Shown here in pieces: positions 51,230 through 59,329 of a DNA stretch of 64,000 nucleotides. Each line of letters starts with the position of its first letter. Position 1 is the first letter of the stretch. The notes under the pieces were generated by a model that made no database searches, was not told the origin of the DNA, and saw only the letters and a list, made by a program, of their open reading frames with translations. The translations under genes were made by a program, and so were the position numbers. The DNA comes from Symmachiella dynata (GTDB lineage: Bacteria > Planctomycetota > Planctomycetia > Planctomycetales > Planctomycetaceae), in the NCBI RefSeq assembly GCF_007747995.1, contig NZ_CP036276.1, positions 1,975,001-2,039,000 of the forward strand, in the 5' to 3' direction.

Positions 51230-52291
51230 TTAGAATTCTTGCGTTACTTCTCCGCCTTGCATCGTTCCCAATGCACCCCAGACGCCATACGGGCTGATCC
51301 CGGAGGTGACTTCAAGGGCACCTTGGTCGCCGGTGTCGATGTTTTCGTTGATGAAACGCACCGAGCCATCGGCCAAACAGGTGAATACGCCGCCGGTATG
51401 GCGACTTGACGGTGGAAACATTCCACCCGCCCAGTGGCTATCGGCTTCCTGGCAGGAAGGACCGTTCGGAGGCAGCATCGTATTAAACCGCGTAAAGATC
51501 GAAGCTCCATCATTCCAACGCGCGCCCCGGTAACCATCGTCAGTATTGATCGGGACCGCCGGTAGGAATTCACCATCGACAAATTGCGCCCGACAGTTGG
51601 CGGGCGTGTCCGTGGGGGCGCCGCCAATGTCCGCCACACGTCCCAAATCCCGGTCACCAAGAGGTGTCGCATGTTCGGACATCATGAGTGTGTTCGACGT
51701 GCCGTCGACGACGTCGCGGATTTGATTGAAGGATTGCTTGGAGAAGATTCCCCGCGCATTCGTGCAGTCACGACCATCCGACAGTTCATCAAATGAACAC
51801 ATCAGTTCGGATCCGTCACCCGAGCAGAAGTTGTAATTGGTCATCGCTTCACCGCCCGATCCGCCATTGAGCCGGTTTCCGTCCGAAGGACATTTCAATG
51901 CGGCAATCTGGTTGGCCCAATAAGCGGCGCCGCTCCAAGGTGCGGATGGTGCCGCTGTGTAGGCGTTGTGCAGGTTGGCTTGATCATAGTAGGGCATCAA
52001 GTCCACAAAGGCACTAATGCGGTGCCGTCCGGTCGTTGCGGTCGGGCAATCACTCGATGACCGGCAACCCGATCCCGTAGTCCCCCCTGGGAATCGCCTG
52101 TAAACGTCGTGATAGTTGTGGATCGCCAGTCCAAACTGCTTGAGGTTATTTCGGCACGTCGTTCGGCGAGCTGCCTCCCGCGCCTGTTGGACCGCCGGGA
52201 GCAACAAGGCAATCAAAATAGCAATGATGGCGATGACCACCAAGAGCTCGATCAGTGTAAAACCACGTTTCCGATTGCGCACGCTTACCAT
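51230..52291 (-). CDS. DUF1559 (prepilin N-terminal methylation) protein
   Basis: 353 residues, ATG 52291 with the strong GGAGG five to ten bases upstream. The N-terminus is a type IV pilin-like leader: RKRGFTLIELLVVIAIIAILIALLLPAVQQARE, here read in two parts, with the cleavage/methylation motif GFTLIE. The globular part has planctomycete DUF1559 landmarks (CRNNLKQFGLAIHNYHD, FPGG, the DGS near VFTCLADGSVRFINE). It is processed like a pseudopilin and probably assembled in a surface or periplasmic fibre; function unknown. Followed by a terminator and the partner lipoprotein. Confidence 0.96.
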   Translation of the reverse strand: MVSVRNRKRGFTLIELLVVIAIIAILIALLLPAVQQAREAARRTTCRNNLKQFGLAIHNYHDVYRRFPGGTTGSGCRSSSDCPTATTGRHRISAFVDLMPYYDQANLHNAYTAAPSAPWSGAAYWANQIAALKCPSDGNRLNGGSGGEAMTNYNFCSGDGSELMCSFDELSDGRDCTNARGIFSKQSFNQIRDVVDGTSNTLMMSEHATPLGDRDLGRVADIGGAPTDTPANCRAQFVDGEFLPAVPINTDDGYRGARWNDGASIFTRFNTMLPPNGPSCQEADSHWAGGMFPPSSRHTGGVFTCLADGSVRFINENIDTGDQGALEVTSGISPYGVWGALGTMQGGEVTQEF

Positions 52292-52673
52292 AGGGAACCT
52301 CCGGATTTCTTGAAAAGAAAACTCAGATAGAGAATAACGAGTCGCGTCTCGAAGGCTTGACCGACAAGGTGTCTACAGTTAGCGAATCAGGGAGCGACTC
52401 CGAACCTGCAACCTATTCGGTCTCTGGCCAAAGATCAACAAAAACTCACTATTTTCTGCAGGATTAACACTTCATTAACCAAGCAGTTGGCGTGCTTCAT
52501 GCCGGTTACGCAAGGCAAGGGCGTAGGCCATGCTGTGCATGACGAAACGACATTGGACGTCCTGGGCACATGCGCCAGGCGGCTGACTGGTTTGCTCTTA
52601 TACGCGCCGCTCGTTCCAATTCCGTGCGCACTTGCAGCGAAGTTGAGTTTGGGGATGAGGGGAAATGAAGTCG
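52292..52673. other. Intergenic region with one REP-like repeat
   Basis: 382 bases before the DUF1559 gene. It holds the hairpin at 52522-52548; no coding sequence is apparent. Confidence 0.55.
52522..52548. repeat. REP-like hairpin, variant copy
   Basis: CGTAGGCCATGCTGTGCATG followed by ACGAAAC; one base of the left arm differs from the consensus. Confidence 0.75.
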
Positions 52674-53282
52674 TTATTGATTCGGCTTCGATGCTGGTTT
52701 TTGTTTGATCTTGGCTGCTTTTGCCGTAAAATCGAACACGGCGTTGATCTGAAAACCGGATTGCAGCAAATACGTTTCCAAGTCAGGCATTCCGGGATGC
52801 GATTGCAACCTGTACTTGTATTTGTCCGTCCCCACCGGGATCACCGAGTTGAACTTCCAAAACGACTTCTCGAACCAGTGGTCAAGTTCCTCCTCATTCC
52901 GCCGTCCGTCACGCCACCCGATGTCAAACATTCGCAACCTGAACTCCACACGCCAATTCGGATCGAGCTTGACGTCATCGACAAAACAGGTTTCCGCGGC
53001 CGGTAGATCGCTCCCCGACTCATTCCACAAATAGTATGTGCCGACAAACCTGTCACCCTCATAAAAATCAAGACAATACTGTTTGATGATGTTATCAGTC
53101 TCGATGTTTTTGACGCGGTGAGCTGTACGATAATCGATCCTGAAGAATGGACGGTCCCCCTGCATCCACATCGAAAAGTCCCCTTTGATAGCTTTTCTAG
53201 TGGGTGACCTGTCCGTCTCGGCGGCTTTGGAAATACCAATGAAAATTGAAACCATGGAAATGCCGATTAGAAACGAACGCAT
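52674..53282 (-). CDS. Exported hypothetical protein
   Basis: 202 residues with a signal peptide (FLIGISMVSIFIGISKA) and no lipobox. The mature part begins TDRSPTRKAIKGDFSMWMQGD and is mostly beta (PFFRIDYRTAHRVKN, QYCLDFYEGDRFVGTYYLW). A central acidic/aromatic segment contains two cysteines (YCLDF and ETCFVDD) that could form a disulfide. A WFEKSFWKFNSV segment follows. No family recognised. Its own neighbours on the same strand are two further exported lipoproteins of unknown function, upstream. Confidence 0.7.
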   Translation of the reverse strand: MRSFLIGISMVSIFIGISKAAETDRSPTRKAIKGDFSMWMQGDRPFFRIDYRTAHRVKNIETDNIIKQYCLDFYEGDRFVGTYYLWNESGSDLPAAETCFVDDVKLDPNWRVEFRLRMFDIGWRDGRRNEEELDHWFEKSFWKFNSVIPVGTDKYKYRLQSHPGMPDLETYLLQSGFQINAVFDFTAKAAKIKQKPASKPNQ

Positions 53283-53321
53283 TGAATTTCTCGCAATTTG
53301 GTATTCAAAAGGTATCCGTCC

Positions 53322-53345
53322 CGTAGGTCGTGCTGTGCATGACGA
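53322..53345. repeat. REP-like hairpin, variant copy
   Basis: CGTAGGTCGTGCTGTGCATG followed by ACGA; the left arm has one change (GTCATGC to GTCGTGC). It lies between the two hypothetical lipoprotein/exported genes. Confidence 0.7.
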
Positions 53346-53402
53346 TATTCTGTTAGTGATCCATTGGCACCATGAAAAATAGCGGCTGCATGATTAACGC
53401 TG

Positions 53403-53972
53403 CTACTCAGTTTCGCTTTGTGGTTTAGAAAGCTGTACGTCCCCAAACGTGATGAAAACGTACGAACTTCCGGTGGGGCCGCGATAGACGCCTTGCGATT
53501 CACACAGCTTCGCGGCCAATGCTGCCATGGTCCAGGCATCCTTTTCCGTCCCCGTCCACTTGCGGGTCGTTAATCGCTCCACATTGTTTGTTTCGCCATA
53601 TTCCTTCACTTTGAGCGAATCAGCTTTCAGACTGTCCAAAATCGACGGATTGTCCCAAGCCCACAGCCAGGTATTGTCGTTGGTGCTAAACGAACCGATG
53701 ATTTGAGCCGGCGCAACCGCTTCGGTGCCGTCGGCGTTGGAGAATTTGAGCATGCCTGTTTCTTGGTCGAGATTCCACCCATCAAACGTCCCCAAGCCCC
53801 AGGCTTCATTCGCTTCTGTCTTGGCGGACAATTCTTCCAAACTCGCGTCCAGAAACTCGCGGAACTCTTTCGATTCAGACGCAGACAGATTAGCGGTTTG
53901 ATTCGAACCGCAACCAAGTACCGTCACCAACAATAAAATACTCACGATGCAGCAGGGGATTTGTTTGAACAT
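53403..53972 (-). CDS. DUF6882-like lipoprotein
   Basis: 189 residues from ATG 53972 (GGAAATAG upstream). Lipoprotein signal VLGC. Then a helical Ser/Glu-rich start (SASESKEFREFLDASLEELS), followed by AWGLGTFDGWNLDQETGMLKFS and IGSFSTNDNTWLWAWDNPS. This Trp-rich stretch resembles the DUF6882 family, which I recall as having W-x-W-A-W elements. A terminal beta region closes (YVFITFGDVQL). Function unknown. It starts 34 bases after the stop of the DUF3806-like gene, likely a pair. Confidence 0.7.
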   Translation of the reverse strand: MFKQIPCCIVSILLLVTVLGCGSNQTANLSASESKEFREFLDASLEELSAKTEANEAWGLGTFDGWNLDQETGMLKFSNADGTEAVAPAQIIGSFSTNDNTWLWAWDNPSILDSLKADSLKVKEYGETNNVERLTTRKWTGTEKDAWTMAALAAKLCESQGVYRGPTGSSYVFITFGDVQLSKPQSETE

Positions 53973-54006
53973 TCTATTTCCAATTTTTATTTTAAATGGC
54001 GGAGAT

Positions 54007-54585
54007 TTATTGGTTGGGATTATCAGTGGGACGCTGTTTATATTCGCCCGACTCAAGCATTTGTTTTAGACCGTAATAGAGCGGAGAAAAGAAATCAGTT
54101 TCACCAGAATCGATTCGCTTTTCGATGCTGTCGAACGGAAATGCCATGACCTCAACGCCTTTTGCTCGGATCGCAAATGAGGTGCCAAATGTATTCGTCA
54201 CGCGGACCCATTCCATATCAAAATCCTGAACACATTTCTCACCGAACAAAGCACCAAGAATTTCCACAATCTGGGTGCGGGAATGCCGTTTCTCTCCCCG
54301 CTTCATCCATTCGGCAAAGGCTACGTCCATGTCCTTGACATCCGAGTCGGATGCCTCGCTCAAATAGGCGGAAATCAACTCCGGCCCCTGCCCGGCGAGG
54401 ATCTTGAATTTCTTCCGCTCGTCATCGGTGACCAGACTCACCTCTTGGGGGACGGTTTCAAGTTCCGTCTTATGTGCGGTGGCGGGACCAGCTGGTGTTT
54501 GAATTGTGACCGGCTCGGGTTCACCAGCATTCTCAGAACATCCGGTCCCAGCAAGCAATACCATTAACGGCCAAATCTTTCGCAT
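54007..54585 (-). CDS. DUF3806-like lipoprotein
   Basis: 192 residues with signal GTGC at the lipobox. After a Pro/Thr-rich linker the body has a helical part (EISAYLSEASDSDVKDMDVAFAEWMK) and a C-terminal region GEKCVQDFDMEWVRVTNTFGTSFAIRAKGVEVMAFPFDSIEKRIDSGET. That pattern matches DUF3806 as I recall it (a Trp-Val strand, then a Pro-Phe...Arg...Glu motif). Function unknown. It heads a two-gene unit with the DUF6882-like gene. Confidence 0.68.
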   Translation of the reverse strand: MRKIWPLMVLLAGTGCSENAGEPEPVTIQTPAGPATAHKTELETVPQEVSLVTDDERKKFKILAGQGPELISAYLSEASDSDVKDMDVAFAEWMKRGEKRHSRTQIVEILGALFGEKCVQDFDMEWVRVTNTFGTSFAIRAKGVEVMAFPFDSIEKRIDSGETDFFSPLYYGLKQMLESGEYKQRPTDNPNQ

Positions 54586-54894
54586 TGTGTCCTCATTCGC
54601 AAACGCTCGAGTTCAAACTGAAATACGCCATTTGCCGTCTGTCGCTTTGCGTATTCGAACCCAGGGCGCGCGTCGAGTCAAGCAGATTCCTAGACGAAAC
54701 AAACTTCACCAAATCGCATTCCCTGGCGGAGCTTGCGTATCAGGGGAGAAGCGGAGCAATGTAACGGACGGTTTGACTCTCATCTCAACGATTTCACACT
54801 CGGAATCAGCGCCGCAATCTGATACCGTAGGAGCCAACGTCTTGTGGTGCTCGTTTTCCAATTGTTTATTATTCGTTCAGGAACCCCGCCTACC
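54586..54894. other. Divergent intergenic region, no gene seen
   Basis: 309 bases between the DUF3806-like lipoprotein (minus) and the Fur-family gene (plus). A GTATTCGAACCC motif near 54650 recalls a tRNA T-arm, but no acceptor or anticodon stem matches it, so no tRNA is called. Confidence 0.4.
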
Positions 54895-55329
54895 ATGGCT
54901 GATTCGCATGCCGATGAAGTCGCTGCTATTCGCGCTCGGATTCGTGGAACTGGGTTGCGGAGCACTTCCGCGCGGATTGCCGTGTTGCAACATCTGCAAG
55001 CCGCCTCCGCACCATTGACGCATGCGGAAATCGCCACAGAACTTGTTCCACAAGGCTTCGATAAAGCGACCGTCTATCGCAACCTCATCGACCTGACCGA
55101 TGCGGGGATTGTGTCGCGGTCCGAATTGGGCGATCACGTTTGGCGGTTCGAGGTCCGCGGCGAGGGAGCCGGGCACGATGGCGAACATCCGCACTTTGTC
55201 TGCGTCTCTTGCGGGTCAGTCACCTGCCTGGGCGATGTAAAAATCACGCCCACCAAGAAAAAAGAGTGGGCCGATATCGCCGACATTAGCGAAGTGCTGC
55301 TGAAAGGGCATTGCGTGAACTGCGCCTAA
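54895..55329 (+). CDS. Fur/PerR-family metalloregulator
   Basis: 144 residues. Winged-helix N-terminal domain: RSTSARIAVLQHLQAASAPLTHAEIATEL, then DKATVYRNLIDLTDAGIVSR (the Fur DNA-recognition helix TVYRNL). The C-terminal domain has HPHFVCVSCGSVTCLGD and the terminal GHCVNC, giving two CxxC pairs for structural zinc. The HxHFxC element fits the sensing site. Length is normal. Start ATG 54895 is preferred. The regulated metal and promoter are unknown; the neighbouring mrdA operon is convergent. Confidence 0.92.
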   Translation: MADSHADEVAAIRARIRGTGLRSTSARIAVLQHLQAASAPLTHAEIATELVPQGFDKATVYRNLIDLTDAGIVSRSELGDHVWRFEVRGEGAGHDGEHPHFVCVSCGSVTCLGDVKITPTKKKEWADIADISEVLLKGHCVNCA

Positions 55330-55341
55330 GGGCAGGGCGTG

Positions 55342-57615
55342 TTATTCGCCTGCGGCCAATTCGAGTTTGCCCTCAACGAAATCCAGCTCCACCAGTTTGC
55401 GCACAAATTCGCGAGCCAACGGCCCGGCGGCGTGGCCACCCGATCCCGCGTGTTGCAACACCACCACAAACGCAACTTGTGGTTGTTCAGCTGGTGCGTA
55501 TCCGGCAAACCATGCATGGTCCGCACGATTGGCACCGACTTCGGCGGTCCCCGTTTTTCCGGCAATCGCTACGCCCGGCAAGCGGACCGTTTTATATCCC
55601 GTTCCGTGCCGTTCCTCGACGACACGCACCAGACCGGCGTGAATTTGTTCCAAGGTTTCACCCTTCAGACCCGCCACGCGTTGCGGATTTCTGACTGTCC
55701 AATCGTACTCGGATTCAGAATCGTTGCCCGCTGCATGAATCGACCCGACATGGCTGACCAGATGTGGCGTGACCAGATATCCGCCATTGGCCACGACAGC
55801 CATCAAGCGGGCAATCTGCAGCGGCGTCACCGTTAACGAGGATTGACCGATGGCCAGTCCTAAGGTGTCGGCCACTTGCCAACGTCCATTCCGTCCACTG
55901 CCCGACTTCAATGTGGGAAGATGGCCGCCCCGTTCGCCCGGCAAGTCAATCCCCGTTGGTTGCCCGAATCCCAGCCGAGCGGCCCAGTCCACAATCGGCT
56001 GCGGTCCGCTGCGTCGTGCGGCGGAGTAGAAATAAACGTTGCAAGACTGCTCCAGCGCCGCCTGTAAATCGATGTGACCATGCCCTACGCCATAATGCCG
56101 GAAGATATAGCAACGATGATGCTCCGGATCATCGAGATACCCCTGGCAAAAGAAATCTTGGTGCACACCGATCGCACCACTTTCTAGCACCGCCGCGGCT
56201 GTCAATGTTTTAAAGACCGATCCGGGGGGCAGCGTCATGCGTGTTACCCGTGGTAAAAAGGGGCTGCGCTGATCCTTCCGGGCGGCTTCAAAGACTTCCT
56301 GGTCCCCTTGAGCCAACAGGTCCAGATCAAACCGCGGCGCTGAGGCCGCTGCCAAGATGGCTCCGGAGTGCACATCCAACGCCACAATCGCGCCGCCGGC
56401 GGGAATCGGCAACTCATCCTTTTCTTCTTCGTCCGTTTGCGTGGGGCGACGATTCAATGCCGCGTCCAGCAGTTGTTCCGCATGACGTTGCAGCCGCGTG
56501 TCCAACGTCAAGTTGATGTCCGGACGCACCATCGGTTTGCGTTCAATTTCGGTGCGAATAATTTCCCCACGGTGGCTCAGATACCTCCGTCGCTGCCCCC
56601 GCAATCCATGCAACTGCCGTTCATAGACTCGCTCGATTCCTGTTTTCCCAATTCGGTCCCCCGTCCGGTAGTCCAACGGATCGGCCGAGCCGAAACGTGC
56701 TTTCCGCTCTGCCAATGCCTCGCCGCTGATCGGTTGGCGATAACCGATGACGTGTGCCGCCAATTCTCCGTGTGGATAACGTCGCCGCGTCGACTCGACC
56801 AGCTTCAGCCCGGGAAACCGTTCCGGGTGCGCTTCGATGTGCATCCCACGTTTCAGGTCGATTTCAAACAGGATCGTATGATAGTCCTGTTGTTCCCGCA
56901 CAATAATCGGATCGAGACGTCCGCGATCCGGAGCTGTCGTCAACGCCTTCACAAAGGCGTTCCAGCCACGTTGCCAAGCAGATTGGCCGGATGGCTCCGA
57001 CGTCGAAGCAGTCTCCGACGCCTGTTCCTCCTCAAATCGCTCAGCACGACGTTTTTCAACCAACTCAACAATCCGTTCCACACGTCGTTGGATGTCGCCT
57101 CTGCGCTGGGTGAGAACCGTTTCATCCATCCCGCTCAGCGCCGCCAATTCCTTCCACATGCGTTTTTGCTGCGCTAGGACTTCCCGCTCAGCGGCTTCCA
57201 CAAGTTGCGTGTCGCGACGCTGTCCACGCGTGAGCCGTTCGCGGGCCTTCATCCGCAACCATTTGGGATCGGGAGGAGATTCCAGCCAGCGATAATACGC
57301 CGCCACTTGAAAATAGCCGACATCCTGGGCCAGAACTTGTCCATCCGCGCTGACAATCCGTGCATCCCGACTGGGCATCGATTCAACGGTTTCACGGATC
57401 GTGGCGAAGTCTTGTTGATACCCATCGGCCAAGTGAACCTGTAAATAGGCCACGCGGGCGATCACGATCGACAACAACACGAACACCCCGGCGAACAGAC
57501 CCCACAATCTCCCGCGCGGATTTTCGTCAGCTGTCCAGGCGGAACTCGCCGAGGATCTCGTCGTATCAAAACTAGTGACACGATTCCGCATGATTGGTGT
57601 ATTGGGTTTCCACAT
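55342..57615 (-). CDS. mrdA: Penicillin-binding protein 2 (peptidoglycan transpeptidase, elongation)
   Basis: 757 residues (ATG 57615 following the mreD stop). A membrane anchor (LWGLFAGVFVLLSIVIARVAYL) is followed by the PBP-dimer domain with a roughly 140-residue charged insertion (about 95-235) not usual in PBP2. The transpeptidase has SVFK (about residue 463), a SCN triad element in QSCNVYFY and KTGTAE about 685, i.e. SxxK, SxN and KTG in order. Typical PBP2 phrases (PPGSVFKTLT, GRNGRWQVADTLGLAIGQSSLTVTPLQIARL) confirm. It would cross-link lateral-wall peptidoglycan with the Mre proteins. Also possible start 57591. Confidence 0.94.
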   Translation of the reverse strand: MWKPNTPIMRNRVTSFDTTRSSASSAWTADENPRGRLWGLFAGVFVLLSIVIARVAYLQVHLADGYQQDFATIRETVESMPSRDARIVSADGQVLAQDVGYFQVAAYYRWLESPPDPKWLRMKARERLTRGQRRDTQLVEAAEREVLAQQKRMWKELAALSGMDETVLTQRRGDIQRRVERIVELVEKRRAERFEEEQASETASTSEPSGQSAWQRGWNAFVKALTTAPDRGRLDPIIVREQQDYHTILFEIDLKRGMHIEAHPERFPGLKLVESTRRRYPHGELAAHVIGYRQPISGEALAERKARFGSADPLDYRTGDRIGKTGIERVYERQLHGLRGQRRRYLSHRGEIIRTEIERKPMVRPDINLTLDTRLQRHAEQLLDAALNRRPTQTDEEEKDELPIPAGGAIVALDVHSGAILAAASAPRFDLDLLAQGDQEVFEAARKDQRSPFLPRVTRMTLPPGSVFKTLTAAAVLESGAIGVHQDFFCQGYLDDPEHHRCYIFRHYGVGHGHIDLQAALEQSCNVYFYSAARRSGPQPIVDWAARLGFGQPTGIDLPGERGGHLPTLKSGSGRNGRWQVADTLGLAIGQSSLTVTPLQIARLMAVVANGGYLVTPHLVSHVGSIHAAGNDSESEYDWTVRNPQRVAGLKGETLEQIHAGLVRVVEERHGTGYKTVRLPGVAIAGKTGTAEVGANRADHAWFAGYAPAEQPQVAFVVVLQHAGSGGHAAGPLAREFVRKLVELDFVEGKLELAAGE

Positions 57616-57617
57616 GG

Positions 57618-58154
57618 TTACCAGGGGATCGCCGGTCGACTCCACTGCCGGTCCTGCGCCTCATGCCCAGTGAGGTGTCGTGTGCCGCGGAGTAGGATGT
57701 TGTGCGCTAAAATCGAGGCTGTCGCAATCGCGAAGGTGTAGAGTGCATTGCCGGCCCACAAAACCCCCAACTGTTGAGCATGCTCGACCAACCTCCGCAA
57801 CGGCCAATTGGCTGCGATCTCGATCCCACACAGCAAGACCACCGCCGCTGCGGCCGTGAGAAGAATTCGCATAGGCGAAATCGTTTTTCGTGGCTCCACA
57901 CGTTGGAGTAAGAAGCCCACCAAGGTAAAGCCAATGAGGTTGATCCCCACAGGTCCCGTCCCCATCGCATCAACCGCCAGTCCCCAAACCGCGGCGCCGC
58001 AGACCGCCCATTGCGATCGCCGCCGATAAAAACAGGGCACGCACAGCGCGATCAGTAGATTGGGTGTGAACGGACCGAGAGCAATCGACGGGCTGAGCGT
58101 CGTTTGCAAAACCAGTAGAACATACGTCCCGATCACCCAAAACAGTATCTGCAC
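57618..58154 (-). CDS. mreD: Rod shape-determining protein MreD
   Basis: 178 residues from GTG 58154, chosen because AAAGGAATTC precedes it and homology starts at VQILFWVIGTYVLLVLQTTL. Five or six hydrophobic helices, including GPFTPNLLIALCVPCFYRRR and GPVGINLIGFTLVGFLLQR. Integral inner-membrane member of the elongasome. The stop TAA is three bases from the mrdA ATG at 57615, so the two genes are tightly coupled. Sequence identity to other MreD proteins is low as usual, and context decides the call. A longer reading to 58238 is less likely. Confidence 0.88.
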   Translation of the reverse strand: MQILFWVIGTYVLLVLQTTLSPSIALGPFTPNLLIALCVPCFYRRRSQWAVCGAAVWGLAVDAMGTGPVGINLIGFTLVGFLLQRVEPRKTISPMRILLTAAAAVVLLCGIEIAANWPLRRLVEHAQQLGVLWAGNALYTFAIATASILAHNILLRGTRHLTGHEAQDRQWSRPAIPW

Positions 58155-58230
58155 GCGAATTCCTTTTCCAACTTGCGAACGTACAACAAACAATCTGTCA
58201 GTGCGTCTTTTGGCATGGAGTACCGAATAC

Positions 58231-58308
58231 GACGGCAAGCCGTCGGTTTGGGAATTGAAGTGCGACGTCTTTGAATCTGTGTTTTATCTGTGTTCAATCT
58301 GTGGCTAA
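58231..58308 (+). repeat. Composite repeat: GACGGC-AA-GCCGTC palindrome plus GTGGCTAA tail
   Basis: The stem has changed on both sides at the same pair (GACGGC/GCCGTC instead of GACCGC/GCGGTC) while remaining perfectly complementary. It is followed by GTTTGGGA and the tail ending TCAATCTGTGGCTAA (58274-58308). It lies between mreC and mreD. Confidence 0.8.
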
Positions 58309-58346
58309 TAACATCGTCATCTGAGAATCGGCTCCGCTGCGTGAGT

Positions 58347-59300
58347 TTATTGTGCCATCATTCGCAGCGGGTTGAGGCTTTGACGCAACACATGCACACT
58401 GCGTAGCGCATCAAGATTGCCCGCTGGTTCGATGAGGATGTCCCATTCCACCGCACCGGGTCGCAGTTCTGCTTCAATCACTCGTCCGTAAAACATGGGG
58501 TGGGGCAGGGCACCGTCTCCCTGGACGGAAAAGACCAAATCGCCCACGCTGACCAATTGCGTCGCCTCGATGGACCGCAGCCGACAATGCGCCGCTCCGT
58601 CACCTTCTAAACGCCCCGCAGCGCCCCAAAGCATGCCGCGATCTGATTTGCGCGCCAGCCGCGCTAATGCCTGATATTCCGGATCGGTGATCAGACGAAT
58701 TGAACTGGTCCAACGCCCGACCGTATCAACTCGTCCAATCACGTTCCGCGCGCTATAGACATCCTGTCCGGCTTCAATCCCTGTCGTTGCACCCTGATCC
58801 AACAACGGTTGCTCGCCATCTAAAACGTACGCCAACGGATCCACGGCATCGCGATTTCCGACATCGATGGCTACCGCTTGACGCAGGTGATCGGCCGTTT
58901 TTTTGCTCAACACATTCGCACTTAACAAATTGGGGACAACCAACGGCAGACTGCCCCGCTTGGCGATAGGAATTCGCAGCTCCGCCTGCAATGTGTCGCG
59001 TTCCTGTTGCAGCGTAGCATTCTCGGCCAGCAATTTTCTTTCCCGCAATTCCGCACTGGCGAGATCTTGCCGTACCTGTTCCAACTCCGCGTATTCCTCG
59101 GCTTGGAATTGTGGAGCGGATTGCCAATCACGCACGCGCTGTTGCACGTCCACCAGAATGCGTTGTCCCGGTCTGAGCAGATCACGAAACGGACTGCGCA
59201 GCGCTGCTGCGGTCGACGCCGGTGATGCCGCCAGCACCAACCCGCCCAGGCAGAGCAGGCCCGCTGGCCAAATCGCGATATGTGAACGTTTCTGTCGCAC
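58347..59300 (-). CDS. mreC: Rod shape-determining protein MreC
   Basis: 317 residues from a GTG at 59300. A membrane anchor (IAIWPAGLLCLGGLVLAAS) is followed by a coiled coil (EEYAELEQVRQDLASAELRERKLLAENATLQQERD) and the MreC beta-barrel segments (LLSANVLSKK, AVAIDVGNRDAVDPLAYVL, NVIGRVDTVGRWTSSIRLITDPEY, DLVFSVQGDG). Periplasmic scaffold of the elongasome. It precedes mreD with about 190 bases between them, which hold a composite repeat. mreB is upstream, 29 bases away. Confidence 0.93.
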   Translation of the reverse strand: MRQKRSHIAIWPAGLLCLGGLVLAASPASTAAALRSPFRDLLRPGQRILVDVQQRVRDWQSAPQFQAEEYAELEQVRQDLASAELRERKLLAENATLQQERDTLQAELRIPIAKRGSLPLVVPNLLSANVLSKKTADHLRQAVAIDVGNRDAVDPLAYVLDGEQPLLDQGATTGIEAGQDVYSARNVIGRVDTVGRWTSSIRLITDPEYQALARLARKSDRGMLWGAAGRLEGDGAAHCRLRSIEATQLVSVGDLVFSVQGDGALPHPMFYGRVIEAELRPGAVEWDILIEPAGNLDALRSVHVLRQSLNPLRMMAQ

Positions 59301-59329
59301 GCCTAGAGACCGCTCCCTTTGCTCCCGGA

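Noticed and set aside
54645-54665. TATTCGAACCC, suspected as the T-arm of a tRNA
   Set aside because: No matching acceptor ends or anticodon stem in the surrounding 80 bases.
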